Of a DNA stretch of 64,000 nt, positions 28,492-40,200 are shown in pieces. The stretch is taken from the NCBI GenBank assembly GCA_963845675.1, contig CAWJSX010000003.1, positions 124,001-188,000 of the forward strand. The letters are read 5' to 3'. The notes below the pieces were generated by a model that saw only the letters and a list, made by a program, of their open reading frames with translations, did no database searches and was not told where the DNA came from. The stretch's first letter is position 1, and the number at the start of each line of letters is the position of its first letter. This DNA comes from CAWJMD01 sp963845675 (GTDB taxonomy: Bacteria; Actinomycetota; Actinomycetes; Actinomycetales; CAWJMD01). A program made the translations under genes and the position numbers.

Positions 28492-28986
28492 GTGTACTCC
28501 TGCCCCGACCACGAGGACAAGTACGCCGACCCGTACTACGAGGGCCCGGTGACCTGGCTGCTCTTCGGGGGGTGGTTCCTGCTCATGGTCGGCGGCCCAG
28601 GCACCGTTGCGCTCGGAGCGGCCCGGGACGACGCTCGGCTCGCTGTGCTCGGCTCCGTCGTCGCGGTCCTCTGGACGCTCAGCAACGCCGTGTTCGTCTA
28701 CCGCAAGGTCCGCCCCCAGGCCGACCGGCACGGCGCCCCGATGGGCTTCATCTGGTGGGTCGGGACATCCTTCCCTGTGTTCGTCGTGCTCCAGTACCCG
28801 GTCTTTCACGCTGTTCGTTTGAGCCGCCATACGCGCTACCGCGGCCTCGACTTCGGGATGGACCGCATCAGCCCGCTCCTCGACACGGCCATCGCGATCG
28901 CCTGGACCGCCTTCGGGATCCACATCGTCGGCACGGTGGTGGCGTGGGCGATCGCGCAGGTGGTGTGGCGACGGGAGAACGGGTGA
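28492..28986 (+). CDS. Membrane protein, unknown function (paralogue 2)
   Basis: 164 residues from GTG 28492, seven bases after the previous stop, with GAGGGAA upstream. It repeats the plan of paralogue 1: helices WLLFGGWFLLMVGGPGTVAL, LAVLGSVVAVLWTLSNAVFV and FIWWVGTSFPVFVVL, then VLQYPVFHAVRLSRHTRYRG with LDFGMDRISPLLD, and a last helix (AIAWTAFGIHIVGTVVAWAI). The shared LQYP...LDFG..R.SPLLD block is the mark of this pair. No family recognised. Confidence 0.7.
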   Translation: MYSCPDHEDKYADPYYEGPVTWLLFGGWFLLMVGGPGTVALGAARDDARLAVLGSVVAVLWTLSNAVFVYRKVRPQADRHGAPMGFIWWVGTSFPVFVVLQYPVFHAVRLSRHTRYRGLDFGMDRISPLLDTAIAIAWTAFGIHIVGTVVAWAIAQVVWRRENG

Positions 28987-29040
28987 TCGGCGAGATGCGC
29001 CGCCGACGGATCCTGCGCGCCGTACCTGATCCTCACCGCC

Positions 29041-29186
29041 ACTTCGGGAGGGCGTTCGCCGACTTCGACCGACTGGTGGTCGGTTCGCAGACGCCTACCA
29101 GCGGCGGTCGCACCGCCGAGGTCACGCAGCTGCGCAGCGTCGACTCGGGAGACCCGGGTCGACGTACGTTGGTCGGCCCCGGCTAG
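29041..29186 (+). pseudogene. Deleted copy of part of the tadG-like gene
   Basis: Bases 29052-29083 are identical to 27610-27641, and the match continues through TCGCAGAC and ACCGCCGAGGTCACGC. The ten or so bases before (ACTTCGGG-AGGGC) match 27521-27534 instead. So this is a tadG piece with the part between two GCGTTCGCC repeats removed. It has no start of its own. Its TAG shares the bases CTAG with the GH32 stop on the other strand. Confidence 0.8.
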
Positions 29187-30577
29187 ACCGACGCGACATC
29201 GACCTCCGTCAGCGGTGAGTGGGGGAACACCAGCTGCGTGATCGTGGTGAGGCCGCCGTCGACGAAGATCTCGAGGACGCAGCCGTCGACGACGATGACG
29301 ACGTCGGTGACGTCGCTGCCGACGAGCGGCGCGGTGTCGACGCAGGCGAACGAGGCATCGAAACCGACGTTGCCGCTCCCGGTGCGGTCGCACGAGACCG
29401 TGCGTCGGTCACCGTCGAAGGTGAGCACGACACGGCTGGCTCCTCCGTCGTCAACGACGCTGGACAGGACGACCTCGTGGCGTCGTCCCGCGCCGGTCGG
29501 GATCTCCAGCTCGGTCACGGAGAGCCCGTCACGGTCCGCGGGCAGGACGGGGTGCTGGGCGAGGCGGTACCGACCGTCCGGAAGCTCGACGAGCTCGAGC
29601 TCGCGCACCAAGGACAGGGCGGAACGCCATGGTGCCGTCGGGGTGCGGTCGGCGTAGTCCCAGTTGCTGACCCAGGCCATCGTCAGGCGCCTGTCGTCGG
29701 GAGCTCCGTTGAAGGACACGGCGGCGTAGTAGTCGCGTCCGTAGTCCAACCAGCTGAGGCCATCCACGTCCGTGCCGGTCGAGGGGGGCTCGGGGACGAA
29801 GCGATGACCGTCGAAGTCGCCGACGAAGTACTGGGTCCCGGATCCCCCGGCGACGCCGCCCGGGTGCAGGCTGACGACCATCACCCAACGGGTCTCCTGG
29901 GTCCCCCGGACGGTGAGGGGGAACAGGTCCGGGCACTCCCACACACCACCGGTGGCGCCCGCGGGACCGAAGTGCGACTCGAAGGTCCAGTCCTGCAGGT
30001 TCGGTGAGGAGTAGACGGCGACACGCCGCTCCACCGACTCGGCGACGACCATGACCCACCGGCCGTCGTCATCCCCGTGCCAGAACACCTTCGGGTCACG
30101 CAGGTCGCGCATGCCGCGGTCGAGCACCGGGTTCGCCTCGTGCCGTCGCCACGTGTCTCCGCCGTCCAGGCTGTAGGCGAGCGACTGCGCCTGGGTCCCG
30201 GCTCGCGGGGAGGCGTCGGTGTAGTGGCTGGTGTAGATCGCGACGAGAGCCGTCTGCCCGGGGCCGGCGAAGCAAGCAGTGTTCCTGACGTCGGCGACGG
30301 CGCTGCCGGAGTAGATGTGCTCGTTCTCGTCGGCCCGGATCGCGACCGGGTGCTCGGTCCAGGTCACCAGGTCTCGCGAGGTCGCGTGGCCCCAGGACAT
30401 GTTGCCCCACGTGCCTGCCTCCGGGTTGTTCTGGAAGAACACGTGGAACAGTCCTTCGTGGAACAGCAGGCCGTTCGGGTCGTTCAGCCAGGTCTCTCGC
30501 GCCGTCAAGTGGGCGACCGGACGAAGGAAGTCCGCGCTGCCTGGTCCGGTGGGGTCCACGCCGGCGCCTCCGCCCAT
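29183..30577 (-). CDS. GH32 beta-fructosidase (sucrase/levanase type)
   Basis: Intact, 464 residues. The three catalytic blocks of glycoside hydrolase family 32 are present: WLNDPNG (nucleophile Asp33), LRDPK (transition-state Asp161) and WECPD (acid/base Glu214), plus the family blocks SWGHATSRDLVTW and FVGDFDGHRF. A C-terminal beta-sandwich (VVIVVDGCVLEIFVDGG) completes the enzyme. No signal peptide is seen, so it probably acts in the cytoplasm on sucrose, sucrose-6-phosphate or short fructans. No transporter lies next to it; a LacI regulator is 12 kb away. The gap to the divergent beta-helix gene holds a perfect palindrome. Confidence 0.93.
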   Translation of the reverse strand: MGGGAGVDPTGPGSADFLRPVAHLTARETWLNDPNGLLFHEGLFHVFFQNNPEAGTWGNMSWGHATSRDLVTWTEHPVAIRADENEHIYSGSAVADVRNTACFAGPGQTALVAIYTSHYTDASPRAGTQAQSLAYSLDGGDTWRRHEANPVLDRGMRDLRDPKVFWHGDDDGRWVMVVAESVERRVAVYSSPNLQDWTFESHFGPAGATGGVWECPDLFPLTVRGTQETRWVMVVSLHPGGVAGGSGTQYFVGDFDGHRFVPEPPSTGTDVDGLSWLDYGRDYYAAVSFNGAPDDRRLTMAWVSNWDYADRTPTAPWRSALSLVRELELVELPDGRYRLAQHPVLPADRDGLSVTELEIPTGAGRRHEVVLSSVVDDGGASRVVLTFDGDRRTVSCDRTGSGNVGFDASFACVDTAPLVGSDVTDVVIVVDGCVLEIFVDGGLTTITQLVFPHSPLTEVDVASV

Positions 30578-30735
30578 CTATCGCCTGCGACGAACGACGC
30601 AGAGCCAGCGGCAGCCTACGACCTGGGTCCCGACTCGTCAGACGACTCGGATCGGGCTGCGGCGTTTGAGGCTGTTTCGGACAACAGGAACGCATTGAAC
30701 TGTATCGGCCCATTGGTCGAGAATAACTGAGAGAG

Positions 30736-30750
30736 AGCGTGATTCACGCT
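30736..30750. promoter_or_regulatory. 15-bp palindrome, possible operator
   Basis: AGCGTGATTCACGCT is a perfect 7-1-7 inverted repeat in the 250-base divergent gap between the GH32 and beta-helix genes, which is markedly richer in A+T than its surroundings. A -10-like TACAGT follows at 30785-30790 for the rightward gene. Rest of the gap: no ORF or other site seen. Confidence 0.5.
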
Positions 30751-30829
30751 GAGTGAGAGGCTGGACCACTCGTGGGCAATGCTCTACAGTCCGCGGGATC
30801 GAATGAGGCTCGAAGTACGGGGGATGATC

Positions 30830-32006
30830 ATGCGCACTCGATCCCTGGTTTTCGCGGCGATGGTCGTGCTCGCCTCCGGCGTCTCGGCTCCGGCTTCCGC
30901 TGCTCCCCCCGGTCTCGCCTGCGGCCAGGTGGTCACGGAGGACGTCGTCCTGACGCACGACCTGGTGTGCTCGGGTGACGGGCTGATCGTGGCTGCTTCG
31001 GGACGTGACCATCGATCTCAAGGGTCACACGCTCTCAGGCAATGGCACGGGGAGTGGCATTCGCGTTGGGCCACTGCCGGGGCCCTCCTTCTTCGCCATC
31101 AACCGCACGGTGATCAAGCGCGGCACCATTGCCGGTTTCGGGACGGGCGTGCTGCTCAGCCTGGCAAACGGTGCCCATCTGGAGAAGCTCGACCTGACTG
31201 GCAATGGTCATGCCGGGGCCTCCATCGGTCAGGTGCCTACGTTCACGCTGGACGGTCCGAGGCTGCCCTACGAGTTTCTCGCCACTTCGTTCCGCGACAA
31301 CGTGTACGGCATCTACGCCTTCGACACGGACAACGTCACGATCGAGAGAAGTCGGTTCGAAGCGCAACACCGGGGCGTCTACGCCTTCTCGAACGCGAAC
31401 GACTGGACGATCCGTGAGAGTCGATTCGCGCGCAACAGCCTAGGGCAGTGGAGAGTGTTGAGAACGGTGGCTGGGTGATCGAGAACAACGTGATCCGCGA
31501 CAACGGACGAGTGGGACTCGACCTGTTCGTCGGCATCGTGAACTCGACCGTGCGCGACAACACCATCTTCGGGCACGTGATCGGCATCGACTGATGTCCC
31601 TGGCGCGGCAACGAGTGTCCCGGCAACCGGATCAAGAAGAACGGCATCGGACTGCGTGTCGGAAGCGCCATCGCGGCGATTTCCACTGCGCGACAACGAC
31701 TTCACCAAGAACGGTGCGGCAGGAGTGCTGCTGACGTGAGGTTCGCTCGCGAGACCGTGCGATATCAGCAACAACCGCTTCGACAAGAACGGTGACGCGC
31801 CAGGCAGCTTCCTCGCCCCGGACGGCACACCGCTCGACGACGGGCTCCATGTCCGTGCGCCGGTGTCCGCGACTGTGCTCGTCTCGGGCAACGTGACGAC
31901 GCGGAACGCCGACCTGGGGATCGACGCACCGACGGCCACGGACGGCGGCGGCAACTCGGGCCGGTGGAATGGCAACCCGGCCCAGTGCGTCGGCGTGGTC
32001 TGCTGA
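30830..32006 (+). CDS. Secreted right-handed beta-helix protein (many frameshifts)
   Basis: From ATG 30830 (earlier in-frame ATGs at 30803 and 30824) a signal peptide reads SLVFAAMVVLASGVSAPASA, followed by CGQVVTEDVVLTHDLVCSGDG, the usual start of pectate-lyase-like parallel beta-helix (PbH1) proteins. Joined frames give TIDLKGHTLSGNGTGSGIRV, RDNVYGIYAFDTDNVTIERS, ENNVIRDNGRVGLDLFVGIV, RIKKNGIGLRV, ISNNRFDKNGD and the end RNADLGIDAPTATDGGGNSG to a stop at 32004. Repeated N-asparagine ladders (NN.I..N) support the fold. At least five frame changes occur. Polysaccharide binding or lysis is possible; no catalytic residues can be named. Confidence 0.7.
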
Positions 32007-32012
32007 GCGCCC

Positions 32013-32100
32013 TCACTGCACGGTTCTGACGTCCTGCATCGGCGCTCCTAGGGCATCGCACCGCCCCAGCGACACCGGCAGCAGCATCTCCGTCTCCACA
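32013..32100 (-). pseudogene. Remnant of an F420/NADP reductase 3' end
   Basis: The minus strand reads EMLLPVSLGRCDALGAPM, close to EMMLPVWLRLLGSLGTPM at the end of the intact reductase gene 800 bases away (32841-32900). The DNA match is about 60 bases and imperfect. No start or upstream part is present. It lies directly behind the kinase gene, so the kinase is bracketed by related sequence. Confidence 0.65.
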
Positions 32101-32103
32101 CCC

Positions 32104-32800
32104 TCACGCCGACGAAGGTGTTCCTGCTGGGCTCTCGAGCAGTCGCACCACGAGGTCGGCGTGGTCGCGGGTGCGGGACACCAGCTCGGCGTTGATCTGG
32201 TCCGTCCCCGACACCCACTCCTCCGCCTCCTGCTGCGCCTTGCCGAACGTCGACGTGACGCCGCACGAGTCTTTCGGTGCGTGTCCGCTCGTCCAGGTCG
32301 AGGAACCACACGGCGTCAAGGGCCTGCCGTGCACGTCGGGCTGCGGGGTGGTCCGCGAGAAGGTAGTTGCCCTCGGTGACGACCAGCCGGCTCTCGGCGG
32401 GAACCGCCACCGCGCCGGCGATCGACTCCTCGATGGAGCGGTCGAAGGCGGGGGCGTAGACCGTGGCGCCCGCCGTGCGGAGGCGCTCGAGGAGGTGGGC
32501 GTAGCCGTCGAGGTCGAAGGTCTCCAGGGCCCCCTTGCGACCGCGCAGGCCCATCTCGATCAGCGTGGCGTTGGCGAGGTGGAACCCGTCGAAGGGGACG
32601 ACCACGGCCCCCAGGTCGGCGAGCCGGTCCTTCAGGGCGGACGCGAGCGTCGACTTGCCGGCCCCCGGGGCTCCGACGAGCCCCAGCATCGTGCGGCCGG
32701 CACCGGCACCCGCCATCGCGCGGACCCGCTCGACCAGCTCGTCCACCGAGGCCGAGACCCGGCGTGCATGGTCCCGTGCCGGGGGGTCGACGTTCGGCAT
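32104..32800 (-). CDS. P-loop nucleoside/sugar kinase (uridine-kinase-like; one frameshift)
   Basis: About 232 residues from ATG 32800. Walker A LVGAPGAGKSTLA (~40-52), the strand VVVPFDGFHLANATL with the substrate Asp, RKGALETFDLDGYAHLLERL, VYAPAFDRSIEESI and LVVTEGNYLLADH (Walker B-like) mark the PRK/uridine-kinase group called nucleoside/nucleotide kinase or pantothenate-kinase-like. A lid WFLDLDERTRTERLVRRHV follows. One extra base near 32270 shifts the frame; the tail is QEAEEWVSGTDQINAELVSR. The substrate is unknown. It begins 18 bases after the reductase gene stop and is likely co-transcribed. Confidence 0.8.
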
Positions 32801-32817
32801 GTCCGTCACCTCAGCGC

Positions 32818-33498
32818 TCACCGCACGATCTTGAAGTTCAGCATCGGCGTCCCCAGCGACCCCAGCAGCCGCAGCCACACCGGCAGCATCATCTCGGGTC
32901 CCCGCGCGGTCGTGATGTCCCCGAGGTCGATCACGTCCGTGTGCCCGAAGCTGCGCAGCAGGTCGGTCACCGTCTCCTTCGCCGCCGGGTCGTCGCCCGA
33001 CACGAACACCGAGTGCTGGCCGTCGGCGAGCTGAGCGGGGTCAACCATCACGGCCGCGCTCATCGTGTTGAGGGACTTCACCACCCGCGCCGCAGGGAAC
33101 GCGCGCTGGATCTGCTCCGCGAGGGAGTCGGTGTTGCTCACGAACAGCGACGGTGGGAAGCCGCCGGAGAAGTCGAGCGGGTTGGAGACGTCCAGCAGCA
33201 CCTTGCCGGCCAGGTCGTCGGCTCCGGCAAGCGTCAGCGCCTCGATCGCGCCCCCGCCCCCGGTGGCGTTGACCACGAGCTCGGCCCCGGCCGCCGCGTC
33301 GGCGAAGGACTCGAGCCGGACGCCGCGGTTCTGCTCCAGCCACTCGGGTACGGGTCCGTTGCCACGCTCGTCCGGCTCGGTGCGGCCCAGGGTGGTCGCG
33401 AGGTCACGCGTACCCACCACCACCTCGTGGCCGAGCTCTGCGAGTCGTACGGCGAGGGTGCGGCCGACGGTGCCGGTACCGAGGACGGAGATGCGCAT
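32818..33498 (-). CDS. F420/NADP reductase-type (Fno-like) Rossmann protein
   Basis: Intact, 226 residues. N-terminal Rossmann motif MRISVLGTGTVGRTLAVRLA, then VVVGTRDLATTL, ELVVNATGGGGAIEALTLAG, VLLDVSNPLDFSGGFPPSLF, VVKSLNTMSAAVMVDP and SVFVSGDDPAAKETVTDLL. This is the pattern of NADPH-dependent F420 reductases and of the wider F420-binding NAD(P) family. Actual use of F420 is inferred. First gene of a leftward pair with the kinase and divergent from icd. Confidence 0.85.
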   Translation of the reverse strand: MRISVLGTGTVGRTLAVRLAELGHEVVVGTRDLATTLGRTEPDERGNGPVPEWLEQNRGVRLESFADAAAGAELVVNATGGGGAIEALTLAGADDLAGKVLLDVSNPLDFSGGFPPSLFVSNTDSLAEQIQRAFPAARVVKSLNTMSAAVMVDPAQLADGQHSVFVSGDDPAAKETVTDLLRSFGHTDVIDLGDITTARGPEMMLPVWLRLLGSLGTPMLNFKIVR

Positions 33499-33573
33499 GG
33501 CGAGCCTCTCGAGAAGGGGACCACGCCAGCATCCACTCTCAGCGCGCTGGCGCCCAGCGCCCCGTCCGATATC

Positions 33574-33583
33574 TTGACGTCAA
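33574..33583. promoter_or_regulatory. Palindrome TTGACGTCAA in the reductase/icd gap
   Basis: A perfect 10-base palindrome with an A+T-rich flank (ATATC before, ACAAAT after), 25 bases before the icd start. It could be a -35 element (TTGACG), an operator, or both. The rest of the 109-base gap shows nothing clear. Confidence 0.35.
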
Positions 33584-33607
33584 ACAAATCCGAGACGGAC
33601 GGAGCAC

Positions 33608-35833
<2,226 letters not shown>

Positions 35834-35848
35834 CCGACGGGTGGAGAG

Positions 35849-35903
35849 CCCGTCGAGCGGCTGGTCACGCCTTCGAGGCGACGATGACCAGCCGCTCGAC
35901 GGG
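35849..35903. terminator. 19-bp perfect hairpin shared with the lipase gene end
   Basis: CCCGTCGAGCGGCTGGTCA (35849-35867) and TGACCAGCCGCTCGACGGG (35885-35903) are perfect inverted repeats with a 17-base loop. The left arm contains the lipase stop codon and the right arm its last codons (SPVERLVI). It would terminate icd and, from the other side, act at the lipase stop. Confidence 0.8.
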
Positions 35904-37257
35904 GCTGAAGCCCCCGGCCGACACGCTGACCCGGTAGGTGCCCGCGTCCAGGGGCCCGACGTCGGCGGCGAGGTGCTCGCCGTCACGCACGAGGGCCTGC
36001 ATGGCGACGAGCGGTTCGGCCTCGGTCCCGGCGTCGTGCACCTGGCACATCGCCTCGTCGGCGTCGACGGCCTCCACGCGCAGCGGATCGCCCGGGGGCA
36101 CGAGGTCGGGCGACACGAATCCCGACCTCCGAGGCGGCCTGGAACGCTCCCAGGTCGCGGCCCGTCGATACGGCTGCCGCGAAGTCGACTCCCTCCGAGG
36201 CCTTCTGGAGGGCTCCGTGGCTCTGCGGCAGCAGGGATGGCGTGACGCCCTGCGGTAGCGCCGCGTACCGGAAGACGGTGCCGTCGCCGCGGTGGTCCTC
36301 GCGGCGGCGGGTCTCGGTGTCGGCGACGACCTCGGCGAACTCCGGGTCGCCGCCGGACCGGAAGCGGACCGACTGCAGCGTCGGCTGGTACGTCCCGACG
36401 AGCGAGTGGACGCGGTCGCCGGCCTCCCGTGCCATCGCCTCCCTCAGGTCGGCCATCGTCCGCTGCGCGGCCTCGGTCAGGCCGGGGTCGGCGCCGAGAC
36501 CGGCCAGGTCCGCGGGGGTGAGCCGGCGGAACGGCAGGGCCAGCCCGTCGTCGGCGTCCCCCTCGTCGACGCAGCGGTAGGTGGCCAGCAGCTCGTAGAC
36601 CCCGGGCATCGTGCGGGTCGCGTCCCGCAGCGCCTTCGCGAACAGGCCGAAGGGAAGCTGCGTGCCCTCGGCGAGCACCCGCACCGCGCTCACGGACCCC
36701 GCGAACGGCGTGCCCAGAGTGACTACCAGCCGCACGTCGTCGCCACCCTGGTCGCGTAGCGCGGTCGCGAACCAGGACGCCACCAGCCCGCCCATCGAGT
36801 GCCCCACGAGCGTGAGCTGCGGTTGTGGCCTTCCTCTGGTCTCGTCGGCGGGCAAGGCGGCGAAACGCCGACGCCACCGCTCGAGATGGGTCCGGGCCAC
36901 CGGAGCAAGCGCTGCCGCTGCGTCCGCGACCGAGCGTCGCCAGTCGAAGGCGAAGGGCAGCACGGCATCCTTGTGGAGCGTCACCTGCTGCAGCCGGTGC
37001 TCGAGCCGCGTGTACGGCTCGACGCCGCCGAGCAGGGGCACGGCTACCGGAAGCTGTACCGGCCTGCTGGCGCGGATGCCGTCGTCCGGGTGCGGCACCA
37101 GGCGGGTCATCACATCGCGGAAGAACACCTGCCTGGCGAGCAGCCCCGGCTTCATCCCCCACACGACCTCGCCGCGGGCGTCGACCAGCTCACTGCCCAT
37201 GATCCCGGGCAGGTACAGGATGGCGTCCGACGTCAGAGCCGCTCTGGGCGAGGGCAC
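35865..37257 (-). CDS. LCAT-like alpha/beta-hydrolase (lipase), partner of caspase-STAND gene
   Basis: About 464 residues. It has the lecithin:cholesterol-acyltransferase plan: oxyanion block ILYLPGIMGSELVDARGEVVW (residues 13-33), FAFDWRRS near 103-110 (the LCAT YDWR), nucleophile elbow LVGHSMGG (Ser154), VVTLGTPFAGS, and a His in PQSHGAL near 362. After a one-base shift near 36115 a C-terminal beta domain follows (CQVHDAGTEAEPLVAMQA, GTYRVSVSAGGFSPVERL). No signal peptide or membrane helix, so it acts inside the cell. It starts 24 bases from, and divergent to, the caspase-STAND gene, which suggests joint expression. Membrane phospholipid as target is inference. Also possible: an ordinary esterase. 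Confidence 0.82.
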
Positions 37258-37268
37258 GTCACCGAGAG

Positions 37269-37281
37269 TACGCTCCTCGGA
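37269..37281 (+). promoter_or_regulatory. -10 element, leaderless caspase-STAND gene
   Basis: TACGCT at 37269-37274, seven bases, then GTG at 37282. The 24-base gap to the divergent lipase start leaves room for little else, so upstream promoter contacts must lie within the lipase coding region. Confidence 0.5.
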
Positions 37282-40200
37282 GTGACGACCTTCGGAGTCG
37301 TCCTGGTCGCCGTGGACGACTATCCCGACCCGCCTGGGCGCCTCCCGTCCAGTGACAGTGCCTCACGCTTCGGCGCGCTCCTCGGCAGCGGCCGGGGTGG
37401 GACCGTGCTCGACTCCGTCGTGGCCCACGGCGAGGGCGACCTCGTCGACGCCGTCCGGCGGTGGGCCGAGCAGCCCGACCGCCCGACAGGGGCGGTGCTC
37501 TACGTGGTCGGCCACGGACGCGGCGACGGCCTCGACCACGAGCTGCTCGTGCCGGACGGCGGCGGCACGCGGCCGGTGCGGACCAGTCGCCTCGCCGAGT
37601 TCCTGCAGCGCGACTGGCGGCGCCGCCAGACGGACCCGGACAGCTGGGCGCTGTTCGTGCTCGACTGCTGCGACAGCGAGCTGGGTGTCACCAACCTGGC
37701 CGCCGAGCTCTCGGCGAAGTACCCCAAGAAGCCCAAGCGGCTCGGGCTCTGGCCCGTGGCGCCGGGTGGTGCGGCGAGGACCGGCGCCTTCGTCGCGGCC
37801 TTCGAGCACGCCCTCGACACGTTCACCGAGAACGACGACCGGATCCTCCTCGACGAGGTCTTCCGCCGCATCCGGCGCGAGCTGGGAGACCTCGAACCCG
37901 CGGGTTACCTGCCGGACGAGGCGGCCCTGGACCACCCGACGCCCCCGTCCCCGGTCGTGATGGCCCTCGACGTCCGGGAGGAGCTGCGGCGAGCCCTCGC
38001 CGCGCTGCCGCCCGAGGTGCGCGGCCACTTCATCGCCAAGGCCCAGGGGAGCGAGGTGGGTGAGGTCGCCTGGCACTTCGCAGGGCGCGACCGGGAGGTG
38101 GCCGAGCTGTGCGCGTGGCTGGCGGACGGGACGGGGCTGAAGGTGGTCACCGGGGAGGCCGGCTCGGGCAAGTCGGCGCTGCTCGGGCACGTCGTGGTGC
38201 TGGCCGACCCTCTGCTCGTGCAGCTCTACTCGGAGTCCGGGCTGGCGCCTCATCTGGTGGCGAGGCCGCGACCGCCTGCGAACGTCTTCGCCGCCGTCCT
38301 CCACCTCACCGGCAAGACGGCCCTCGAGACCGTGGCCGACCTGGCCGGGCAGCTCGCCGCGGCGCCCGGAGCGGACGTCGGCGGTGCCGCGAGGAGCCTC
38401 GACGACCGCGTGAACGCCCTGCTCGACGCGGTGCGAGAGAACGACCGGGCCCGCGCGACCGTGCTCGTCGACGCCCTCGATGAGGCACAGGACCCGGAGA
38501 GCATCGCCAGTGTGCTGCAGCGGATCTCAGGTGAGGACGGGCTGCGGGTCCTGGTCGGTACGCGACGCTCGGTGACGGAGGGCCCTGACCAGGCGGCCGA
38601 TCCCGCGCGTCGCGACCTGCTCGACGCGCTCGGGGTGGGCGAGGACGAAGTACTCGTCGTCGAGCGCGACCCCACGGCCGTTCACGCCTACGCCGTGCAA
38701 CGGCTCCTGCGGGACGGCTCCCCGTACGCCGAGCGCCCTGAGCAGGCGGCGGCGTTGGCCTTCGACATCACCCAGCGGGACCAGCCCTTCCTCTTCGCCC
38801 GGCTCGCCACGGCCGAGCTGCTCGCCCGTCCGGCGCTCGAGGCCGACGACCCGGAGCTCGACGAGCTGCTGAGCCGCGGCCACCGCGGTGTCTTCGCCGC
38901 GGCGCTCGCCCGGGCCGCCGACGCCGACCCGGGCGTCGCGGACATGCTGCGTGCGCTCGCGTACGCCCGGGGGCGCGGCCTGCCGAGGACCGGGGGCACG
39001 TGGGTGGACGCCGCCCGGGCCGTCGGTGCCGTCGACGACGCGTCCGACGCCCGCGTCGACGCCGACCGTCGCTGTCGCCGGGCCGTACGTCACGCTCGAC
39101 GCGGAGGCCGGCCAGAGCACCTACCGCCTGGCTCACAAGACGTTCGTCGAGCACTTCTACGCCGAGCCCGCGTTCGGCGAGGGACACCGGCGCATCGCCC
39201 GGGCCCTCGCAGCGCGGCACCGGGCCGCCGGGGAGGGCTGGTCGTCGGCGGACCCGTACGTCGTGCGCTACCTGCCGGAGCACCTGGTCGCCGACTCCGA
39301 CCGCACGCCCCCGGACGGTCGGGGCCTGGCCGACCTCGTCACCGATGCCGGTTGGCTGCGGCGGGCGCTGAGCCTGCTGGGCGTCGACCGGACGGTGGAC
39401 CTGATCGCCTCTGCGAGAGCGGTCCTCGACACCGCCGACCTGATGATCTGGGCGTTCAGCCACGGACCCGTGGACGCCGTCGAGCGGAGCCTGCGCCGAA
39501 GCCGGATCTCCCTGGCTCGCGACCCCCTCCAGCTGGCGGGCCAGGTCCACGCGCGGCTCAGCCACGACGACAACGAGCAGCTCGCCGACCTCGGCGACGC
39601 GATCGGGCGGGCGGGCGGACGGCCCTGGCTCCGCATGGTCGAGGGCCGGCTCGACTGGTCGTCGGACCTCGAGTCGACGTACGGGCTCGTCGGCAAGGTG
39701 CGGGGAGTGGCCTTCGGCCTGGTCGACGACGACCCGATGGTGGCGATCGCCGTCGACACCAGGGTGGTGCTCTGGGACCCGCGTCGAGGGGCCGGCGACG
39801 TCAGGGAGATCGACGTCGGCGTCCGGCCGACCGCCGTGGCACTGGGGACGGTCGGCGGACGTCCCGTGGTCGTCACGACGGCCGGCTACGACGGTCGCAC
39901 GGACGTGTGGGACGCACGGTCCCGCGAGCGGCTAGCCGCCGTCGACGTCTCTGTCGGGTTCCGCCTCGCCGTCGGCCGGGTGGGCGGCCGACAGGTGATC
40001 GCGGGCGCTCCGGTGAACGGGGAGATCCAGCTCCTCGACGCGGCGTCGCTGGCACGGGTCGAGCCCCACCCGGATCTCCGGCTCCGGGAGGTCCTGGGCT
40101 TCGGCGTGGACGAGGGACGCCTCGTCGTCCTCGGGGTCGAGTCCGCACAGGTCGTCGTCGTCGACCCCGCGGACGGGAACGAGATCTGGCGCAGCGTCGA

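Noticed and set aside
39050..39080. Programmed frameshift in the caspase-STAND gene
   Set aside because: Same one-base type of break as in many housekeeping genes; no slippery heptamer or following structure singled out.
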